From: an uncultured Porphyromonadaceae bacterium
GTDB taxonomy: Bacteria; Bacteroidota; Bacteroidia; Bacteroidales; Muribaculaceae
DNA length: 6,128 nt
Direction: 5' to 3'
NCBI GenBank assembly: GCA_938027385.1
Contig: CALJBF010000151.1
Coordinates: 1 to 6,128, forward strand
Under the pieces are notes generated by a model. That model was given only the letters and a program-made list of their open reading frames with translations, made no database searches and was not told the origin of the DNA. Positions 1 to 5,040 of this stretch are shown piece after piece (positions within the stretch are counted from its first letter, which is position 1; each line of letters begins with the position of its first letter). A program made the position numbers and the translations under genes.

Positions 1-1505
1 GGAGCATCGGCATCTGTCTCGATGCGGTCAAGGGCGTCCGGCACGGGAATGGTGATCTTGAACAGCCCGTTGCGGTTGGCAGTATATGTCTCGGGGTCGT
101 TGAGCTCGCGGTAGATGATACCCTCGGCGGGGAATGTGATTTCGCCGCTCTCGGCATTGAATGATCCGTACCACTGTTCGGGGGCCTCACCGTTCTTTTC
201 GGCATATTCCACGCGGTCGCATACATATATGAGGCCGTCGCCGGCTACGCCGAGGGCGCTTTCAGGCAGACGTACCTTTGCCGGATCGGTAAGGTCGAGA
301 TAGAGGTAGTGGTTGTGTTCGCAGAAGAGGGCGCCCGCGTAGTAGGGCCACTGTTCGGTGCGGTAGGGGTTTACCACGCGCACAAGGTTGGCGTCGGTGA
401 GGTTGCGCTCTACGGTAATGTCGAACGAACTGGGCTCCACATCGCGGTATACCGAGGCGATGAGGTCTTCGCCCATCCTTCCGGTACCCTCTACGGGTGC
501 CCAGTTAGCGGCATTGTCGCTTGTGACGAAGAATGTGACAGCCGATCCCGAGCCTTCGATATATTCGCCGCCGGCGTCAACAGCTACGGCGAAAGCGGTT
601 CCGGCCGTCATCGGGTCGGTGACTGTCATCGAATACATCTGTTCGGCCTCGATCTCGCGCCCCTGGCCCTGTACTGCAAGACTGGCTATGAGGCTGTAAA
701 GGTTCTCGGAATATGTAAAACGGCCGGGTGACACATACAGCAGGAGTTTTGCGAATGTGCCTTCGGTGGATACACCCACACGCAGCGCGCCTTCCACGGC
801 ACACTGGTCGGCGAGCATGATATAGGTCGTGGCAGACATTGCCGGCGGGGTGTCTTCGGGCATTGTCACGCGGAAACGGCCGTCCATGTTGCAGACTGTC
901 ATGCCGCCACCCTGCTGATAGAACAGCGAACCTTCGGGGAACGAGATCAGGTGGCCGTCGTATGTGCCGAAAACATCGCCATACGAGGCGACGACATCGC
1001 CCGGGCTGGCACCCATCTCAATGAAATAGCCGCCCATGCTCCCTATGGTGAGGTTCCCCTTGCCGTTACCGGGGTCGAAACCCAGGTCCTGGGTGGGCAC
1101 ATACACATAGTCGCTGTTACGGGCATTGATAAGCAGGTCGTTGCAGTTGCCGTCGGGAGCGATGTGGGCGTATGGTTTCACAAGCTTAAAAAGTCCGGGG
1201 GTGGCGGTGCTTTCCTGAACCTCCACCTCCCAGGTGTTCGGTTCGGGTTCCTGTATTGAGGTCAGGTAGGCGTCGGTGTAGACCGCCATGCCGAGCGAGC
1301 GCCATTCAGATGATGCGTCATCGGCCTTAAGGGTTGCCGCAGGCATCGGCGCGTTCAGCGGTGTGAGCGAGAAACCCGCGCGGGTGGCGTCAAGCACCTG
1401 CACATGGCTGTGGGGCAGGAGCGCCTCGGAAACTTTTCCGGATGCCGTGGCTGAAACCGAACCGGCTATCGCCACTGCGGTCAGCAAAGTGTAGAATCTG
1501 GTCAT
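1..1505 (-). CDS. Secreted protein with two copies of a Bacteroidales surface-protein module (C-terminus outside window)
   Basis: Reading leftward from ATG at 1505-1503, the frame stays open for 501 codons to the window edge, so the stop and C-terminus are missing. The product starts MTRFYTLLTAVAIAGSVSA, a Sec signal peptide with likely cleavage near residues 19-22 and no lipobox Cys, so export to the periplasm or surface is inferred. Two internal repeats are visible. Copy 1 runs from W68 (SLGMAVYTDAY, then WEVEVQES and KLVKPY ending at Y112) to the FPEGSLF motif at 189-195. Copy 2 runs from W335 (GTGRMGEDLIASVY, then FDITVER and RVVNPY ending at Y381) to FPAEGIIY at 458. Between them, about 225-330, is a beta-rich fibronectin-III-like stretch. 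From memory, this Y-x-D ... VEIQ ... PGLYRLVNPY pattern is common in Bacteroidetes secreted proteins of unknown function. The gene is divergent from the riboswitch-controlled gene. The start is well supported by the signal peptide; the function is unknown. Confidence 0.85.
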   Translation of the reverse strand, partial: MTRFYTLLTAVAIAGSVSATASGKVSEALLPHSHVQVLDATRAGFSLTPLNAPMPAATLKADDASSEWRSLGMAVYTDAYLTSIQEPEPNTWEVEVQESTATPGLFKLVKPYAHIAPDGNCNDLLINARNSDYVYVPTQDLGFDPGNGKGNLTIGSMGGYFIEMGASPGDVVASYGDVFGTYDGHLISFPEGSLFYQQGGGMTVCNMDGRFRVTMPEDTPPAMSATTYIMLADQCAVEGALRVGVSTEGTFAKLLLYVSPGRFTYSENLYSLIASLAVQGQGREIEAEQMYSMTVTDPMTAGTAFAVAVDAGGEYIEGSGSAVTFFVTSDNAANWAPVEGTGRMGEDLIASVYRDVEPSSFDITVERNLTDANLVRVVNPYRTEQWPYYAGALFCEHNHYLYLDLTDPAKVRLPESALGVAGDGLIYVCDRVEYAEKNGEAPEQWYGSFNAESGEITFPAEGIIYRELNDPETYTANRNGLFKITIPVPDALDRIETDADA

Positions 1506-1739
1506 AGATGAATATTGAAAACTGTATTATGTGAGTTATAGTGTCTTGCGTGACAGTCAGAGGTGTATGTCCAGGGTTGCATCTGACATGCATTTTGCAA
1601 ATGTATATACAAATATCCGATTAAAAAAATATCCCGCCCACAAAAATCCGGGAATAGGCAACAATCTCCGTTTTAACGGTTTTAAAAGCGGTTTTGTCGG
1701 TGTTTTTGCATGATGCACGGCTCGTCTTATGTTAAATAA
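1506..1739. other. Divergent A/T-rich intergenic spacer
   Basis: No credible gene lies here; the short open frames lack coding character. The stretch separates the leftward secreted-protein gene from the rightward riboswitch-led gene. Besides the probable leftward promoter it holds small symmetric sequences: CCGTTTTAACGG at 1668-1679 (5-bp arms, 2-bp centre), and TGCATGATGCA at 1707-1717 (5-bp arms around one G), which lies about 23 bp upstream of the rightward -33 box. Either could be an operator, but nothing in the window identifies a regulator. Confidence 0.5.
1598..1605 (-). promoter_or_regulatory. Probable Bacteroidetes -7 box for the leftward secreted-protein gene
   Basis: On the minus strand these bases read TACATTTG, a full match to the Bacteroidetes sigma-ABfr -7 consensus TAnnTTTG. 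About 19 bp further upstream (1625-1628) lies an all-T stretch on the minus strand instead of TTTG, so the -33 element matches only in part. Transcription would start near 1591 and give a leader of roughly 85 nt before the ATG at 1505. The neighbourhood is A/T-rich, so a chance match is possible. Confidence 0.45.
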
Positions 1740-1770
1740 TTTGGAAGTTCAGACAAAAGGTGTACCTTTG
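1740..1770 (+). promoter_or_regulatory. Bacteroidetes-type promoter of the cobalamin riboswitch transcript
   Basis: TTTG at 1740-1743 and TACCTTTG at 1763-1770 are separated by 19 bp, matching both elements and the spacing of the Bacteroidetes primary-sigma promoter (TTTG, N19-21, TAnnTTTG). The expected transcription start, about 5-8 nt after the -7 box, is near 1775-1778. This is just upstream of the first riboswitch helix at 1784, so the transcript would begin essentially with the aptamer. Confidence 0.75.
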
Positions 1771-1783
1771 CGGGTGAAATCTC

Positions 1784-1971
1784 GGTTTCAGGAGCGGCCC
1801 CCGCGAGGGGTCGGCCGGCTTGCCGATAAGCCGGCAGGGAACAGGGGTGAGAATCCCCGACAGACCCGCTGCTGTGTTTCCCGATACATGTGCCTGACTC
1901 AGTGCCACTGCGCTTTATGCGCGGGAAGGCGTCAGGCGCGATGGGATCAGTCAGAAGACCTGCCTGAAACT
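1784..1971 (+). ncRNA. Cobalamin (vitamin B12) riboswitch aptamer
   Basis: A cis-acting RNA that binds a cobalamin and normally lowers expression of the gene downstream. The closing helix P1 pairs GGTTTCAGG (1784-1792, with one G-U pair) with CCTGAAACT (1963-1971). The conserved B12 box AGTCAGAAGACCTGCC is at 1949-1964. The core is at 1837-1882: GGGAA (1837-1841) pairs with TTCCC (1878-1882), enclosing the L5 hairpin GGGGTGAGAATCCCC (1844-1858) and the conserved segment GACCCGCTGCTGT (1863-1875). Peripheral helices are also clear: GCCGGCTT/AAGCCGGC (1814-1821/1828-1835), CCCC/GGGG (1799-1802/1807-1810), GCCTGAC/GTCAGGC (1892-1898/1931-1937) and an inner GCGC/GCGC hairpin (1910-1913/1919-1922). 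Motifs and helices agree with the known family, so the identification is firm. Whether it prefers adenosyl-, methyl- or hydroxocobalamin cannot be read with confidence. Confidence 0.95.
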
Positions 1972-2068
1972 TTCGCCGGCGAGGGTGTGCCCCGTGGATA
2001 TGGGCCGCCGAGGTCGGAGAGATTAAACGGACCATGACATCTGTTTAACTCTTAAAACTATACTGACC
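1972..2068 (+). promoter_or_regulatory. Riboswitch expression platform and leader, probably translational
   Basis: These 97 nt link the aptamer to the start codon. The first part is G/C-rich and can form small hairpins, for example around CGCCGGCG (1974-1981) and GGGTGTGCCCC (1984-1994). The last 30 nt before the ATG are A/T-rich and probably unstructured, as is usual for Bacteroidetes starts. No hairpin followed by a U-tract is present, so an intrinsic terminator switch is unlikely; control of translation initiation is inferred. The downstream partner of the L5 loop (the L13 side of the kissing interaction) could not be assigned by eye. Confidence 0.5.
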
Positions 2069-4336
2069 ATGAGGAAAACATTACTCTCATGCATCGGTCT
2101 GCTGGCGGTCGCCTTGACTGCCCGGGCCGAAACCGTCACCGGTAAGACCAGCTGCTCGCACTACGGTGTAACCACCGAGGATATGGCAAACGGCATGGTG
2201 ACATCCTCCAAACCCTACTTCACTATCTATGTGGAGCAAGGAGAAGGCTCCAAGGCTCCGAAAGGGAGCAAAGGCGCATATGGCAACAGCCCCACACTGT
2301 ACCTTTTCGAAGGGAACCAGGTACGTGTGGTGAACAACTATCCCGACGACATAACAATCAAGCGCATCAAGATCAACGGACTCGGCTACAATACAGCCGA
2401 CGGCTGGTTCTGGAAGTACGGCTATGCCTCGTCAGGCTCGCTGTCGATTCTCAAGAACTATTACGGATACAATGACGAAGGTAAGTATGTGGGAACGCCC
2501 GGCGAATGGAACGGCGCGACTAATAACTATGTCTGGTGCCAGTGGGATCCCGCCGAGGGTGAGAATCCCGCCGAAGTGGTTATCCGTCCGCAGGCATATC
2601 TCAGGAACGGCACACCTACCGAATGGCCTCCTGTGCTCAGCTACCAGGACGGCTCAATCCGTATTCAGAAGGAGATTGAGGTCGAATATGAGAAACAGGC
2701 GGTGGCTGTGGAGAGTGTCGCCATCAATCCATCGTCAGTGGTGATGGAAAAGGGTGAGACCATGGTGCTGCAAGAGGTTTTCCAGCCCGCTCTTTCCGAC
2801 GACTGGGGTTCGGACTGGTCGACATCAGACAGTAATGTGGCCACAATATCAAACTATTCCGGCACTCTTACAGCCAAGGGAACAGGCGAGTGTGTGATTA
2901 CGCTCACACACAGGGCCACCGGACTCACAGGTACCTGCAACGTCAAGGTAGTGGTAATGCCAACAGAGGTGACGCTTGACCGCACCGTGGCTACCATGAT
3001 AAAGGGTGAGACCCTGCAGCTTGCAGCCACGCTCCTCCCTGCCGATGCCGATGATACGCTTGTGTGGACATCGACTGACGAGACTGTCGCCACCGTCGAT
3101 ACCCAGGGTAACGTAACCGCCCTGAAGACCGGGGCGACCACCGTCACCGTTACCGACATCAAGGGGCATACGGCCACATGCGAGGTCACAGTCACCAATC
3201 CGGTTGCCGCCGTGACTCTTGACCGTACCGAGGTTGCTATGATTAAGGGCGAGACCCTGAAACTGACCGCCACAGTCACCCCCGCTGATGCCGACGATAC
3301 CGCCGTGGCGTGGACGACCTCTGACGAGGCCGTGGCAACTGTCGACGAAGATGGCAACCTGACAGCCGTTGCTACCGGAACGGCTACTGTCACCGTGACC
3401 GATGCCGAGGGGCACACCGCCACCTGCGCCGTCACCGTGACCAATCCCGTAACCGCCGTGACTCTCGACCGCACCGAGGTTGCGATGATCAAGGGTGAGA
3501 CCCTGAAACTGACCGCAACAGTCACCCCGGAAGATGCCGACGATACTGCTGTTGCATGGACGACCTCTGACGAGGCCGTGGCAACTGTCGACGAAGATGG
3601 CAACGTCACCGCCGTTGCTACCGGAACTGCCACCGTCACCGTGACCGACGCCGAGGATCACACCGCCACCTGCGCCGTCACCGTGACCAATCCCGTAACC
3701 GCCGTGACGCTCGACCGCACAGAGGCTGCGATGTTGCGTGACGAGACCTTGCGCCTGACCGCAACAGTCACCCCTGAGGATGCCGATGATGTGTCTGTGA
3801 CATGGAGTTCTGATAACGAGGATGTGGCCTCGGTCGATGCCGAAGGTCTCGTGACGGCTCTTTTCACAGGCTCTGCCGTCATTACGGCTACCGATGCCGA
3901 AGGTCACACCGCCACCTGCGCAGTTTCAGTGACACATCCGGCAGCATCAATCGTGATTAACAAGACCTCGGTCACCGTCGAGAAAGGGAAGAGCGTCACC
4001 CTCACGGCTTTCGTGCTGCCAGAGGATGCCGATGATCTCACGGTTACATGGACATCGTCAGACGAGGCTGTAGCCACCGTTAACGACGGCGAGATTACCG
4101 GTGTGGAGAAAGGTACAGCCGTCGTGACAGCCGCCGATGCCGAGGGGCACTCCGTGCAGTGCGACGTCACCGTGATAGCTGACTCTGCAATCGCCGCCAT
4201 CTTCGCCGACGGCGCTGTTGCCGACGTCTGCAGCATGCAGGGCATTACCGTGCTGAAAGATGCCACCGAGGCCGACCTGCATCGCCTCGCCCCCGGCCTC
4301 TACATCATCGGCAACCGTAAAGTAAGCATACACTAA
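2069..4336 (+). CDS. Cobalamin-riboswitch-controlled exported protein: novel head domain, six Ig-like repeats, sorting-like C-terminus
   Basis: 755 residues. Residues 1-20 are a Sec signal peptide ending TARA before Glu21, with no lipobox Cys. Residues 21 to about 210 form an unrecognised aromatic-rich, probably beta-rich domain (GWFWKYGY at 112-119, YVWCQW at 154-159). Six Big_2-type Ig-like repeats of 81-84 residues follow: about 214-297, 299-378, 379-459, 460-540, 541-623 and 624-703. They share VTLDRT, KGETLKLTATV, DADD, W-T-S-D-E-x-V-A-T-V and HTATCxVTVT, with one Cys each at the same place (290, 371, 453, 535, 617, 698). The tail (706-755) has SMQGITVL and ends APGLYIIGNRKVSIH, resembling the end of Bacteroidetes type IX sorting domains. 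The gene stands alone between riboswitch and terminator. A surface head on an Ig stalk is inferred. The riboswitch suggests a role linked to B12 scarcity, such as corrinoid capture, but no B12-binding motif was recognised. The ATG at 2069 is supported by the signal peptide. Confidence 0.92.
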   Translation: MRKTLLSCIGLLAVALTARAETVTGKTSCSHYGVTTEDMANGMVTSSKPYFTIYVEQGEGSKAPKGSKGAYGNSPTLYLFEGNQVRVVNNYPDDITIKRIKINGLGYNTADGWFWKYGYASSGSLSILKNYYGYNDEGKYVGTPGEWNGATNNYVWCQWDPAEGENPAEVVIRPQAYLRNGTPTEWPPVLSYQDGSIRIQKEIEVEYEKQAVAVESVAINPSSVVMEKGETMVLQEVFQPALSDDWGSDWSTSDSNVATISNYSGTLTAKGTGECVITLTHRATGLTGTCNVKVVVMPTEVTLDRTVATMIKGETLQLAATLLPADADDTLVWTSTDETVATVDTQGNVTALKTGATTVTVTDIKGHTATCEVTVTNPVAAVTLDRTEVAMIKGETLKLTATVTPADADDTAVAWTTSDEAVATVDEDGNLTAVATGTATVTVTDAEGHTATCAVTVTNPVTAVTLDRTEVAMIKGETLKLTATVTPEDADDTAVAWTTSDEAVATVDEDGNVTAVATGTATVTVTDAEDHTATCAVTVTNPVTAVTLDRTEAAMLRDETLRLTATVTPEDADDVSVTWSSDNEDVASVDAEGLVTALFTGSAVITATDAEGHTATCAVSVTHPAASIVINKTSVTVEKGKSVTLTAFVLPEDADDLTVTWTSSDEAVATVNDGEITGVEKGTAVVTAADAEGHSVQCDVTVIADSAIAAIFADGAVADVCSMQGITVLKDATEADLHRLAPGLYIIGNRKVSIH
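2969..4177 (+). repeat. In-frame tandem array of Ig-like repeat units (about 246 bp each)
   Basis: Five units begin at the codons for residues 301, 382, 464, 546 and 628 (nt 2969, 3212, 3458, 3704, 3950), a period of 243-246 bp. A more diverged sixth unit precedes them from about 2708. The units at 3212-3457 and 3458-3703 are nearly identical: the proteins differ at only about four positions (VAA/VTA linker, A/E before DADD, L/V after GN, and G/D before HTATC), and long DNA stretches match, for example around 3316-3357 and 3562-3603. This indicates recent duplication or gene conversion. The outer units are more diverged. Confidence 0.88.
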
Positions 4337-4357
4337 TCCCTATACCCCCCTTTTGAC

Positions 4358-4404
4358 GGCGGGGCGTCACGGTCATCTACCTGCCGTGGCGCCCCGTCCT
4401 TTTT
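4358..4404 (+). terminator. Strong intrinsic terminator after the Ig-repeat protein gene
   Basis: Arm GGCGGGGCGTCACGG (4358-4372) pairs with CCGTGGCGCCCCGTC (4384-4398) over 15 bp with two G-U pairs, closing an 11-nt loop, and TTTTT follows at 4400-4404. It begins 21 bp after the stop codon. It has the T-tract for rightward transcription only. The same hairpin faces the end of the convergent pgpA gene but has no U-run in that direction. Confidence 0.9.
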
Positions 4405-4445
4405 ATGATGAAATTATTGGTTGTCGGGTTGTAGCTGGAAACAAA

Positions 4446-4979
4446 TCAGTAGGGGAAGGCGGGGGTGCCGAGGATGAGCCAGCGGAGGCCCCAGGTGAGG
4501 ATGAAGGCGTAGATGCCTGCCAGGGCGTCGTCGAGCATCACGCCCCAGCCGTGAGGCACCGCCTCCATGCGGCGGCAGCCGAGGGGTTTGAAAATGTCGA
4601 TTATGCGGAAACATCCGAATCCCCACAGCGCCAGCAGGGCCGTGAGCCACGGGTGCCCTGCCACGGGTGCCACCAGCGCCGGAATCCATGAGCCGATGTA
4701 TTCGTCGATTATGACGGCGCGCGGGTCTTCGCCCCAGTAGCGTTCCATGACGCGCGAGGTCCAGGCACCCGCTACCATTGTCACGACAATAAGGGCGAGC
4801 GTTACCCAGAAAAGCGCTTTGAGCGGCAACAGCAGGTATAGGATGTACCACGCGACCAGGGCGGCGAAAGCGGCGTATGTGCCGGGAGCACCGGGCAGAA
4901 AGCCGATGCCGCAGCCGGTCGACAACATTTCATGGAATCGCGGAGCCACGCCCCGCTTGCGGTAGTTGTTATCGCTCAT
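4446..4979 (-). CDS. pgpA: Phosphatidylglycerophosphatase A
   Basis: An inner-membrane phosphatase that converts phosphatidylglycerophosphate to phosphatidylglycerol, the last step of PG synthesis. The product has 177 residues, close to the roughly 170 of E. coli PgpA. Family motifs in order: GIGFLPGAPGT (24-34), EDPRAVIIDEYIGSW (84-98, with the acidic pair D92-E93), FRIIDIFKP (124-132) and GWGVMLDDALAG (144-155, with D150-D151). These acidic residues match the Mg2+-dependent active-site motifs of the family. Hydrophobic spans at about 38-52, 56-73, 99-119 and 153-170 fit a small multi-pass membrane protein. The ATG at 4979 gives a normal N-terminus. The gene lies 61 bp downstream of the GLUG-repeat gene on the same strand and converges with the Ig-repeat gene. 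No convincing promoter of its own was seen, so read-through from upstream is possible; its neighbours give no functional link. Confidence 0.95.
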   Translation of the reverse strand: MSDNNYRKRGVAPRFHEMLSTGCGIGFLPGAPGTYAAFAALVAWYILYLLLPLKALFWVTLALIVVTMVAGAWTSRVMERYWGEDPRAVIIDEYIGSWIPALVAPVAGHPWLTALLALWGFGCFRIIDIFKPLGCRRMEAVPHGWGVMLDDALAGIYAFILTWGLRWLILGTPAFPY

Positions 4980-5040
4980 GGTTACAGATGGTCAAAGGTG
5001 ATGAATTGCCATTGGCATGCACGGGATGATTCGGCGGCGT

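Noticed and set aside
309..731. Plus-strand open frame of 140 codons in the left gene
   Set aside because: It lies antisense to the much longer frame at 1-1505, which has a signal peptide, sensible composition and internal domain repeats.
1729..2037. Open frames of about 102 codons on both strands across the riboswitch
   Set aside because: The plus frame begins upstream of the predicted transcription start and runs through the structured RNA; the composition is not protein-like and the RNA motifs explain the conservation.
2069..2131. Lipoprotein signal on the Ig-repeat protein
   Set aside because: Cys8 lies inside the hydrophobic core and has no fitting lipobox; the TARA-E site fits signal peptidase I better.
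3212..3703. CRISPR array or mobile-element repeats
   Set aside because: The repeats are long, contiguous, in frame and encode Ig-like domains; there are no short repeats with unique spacers, and no transposase is present.
2849..3907. Long open frame of 352 codons on the minus strand inside the Ig-repeat gene, plus a 261-codon one in another frame
   Set aside because: These are shadows of the repetitive GC-rich coding sequence: they repeat with the same 246-bp period and give low-complexity Gly/His- or Val/Thr/Ser-rich products without signal or domain features.
4993..5000. Possible -7 box for pgpA (CACCTTTG on the minus strand)
   Set aside because: It lacks the invariant T of TAnnTTTG, has no TTTG at the right spacing, and lies only about 14 bp upstream of the start codon.
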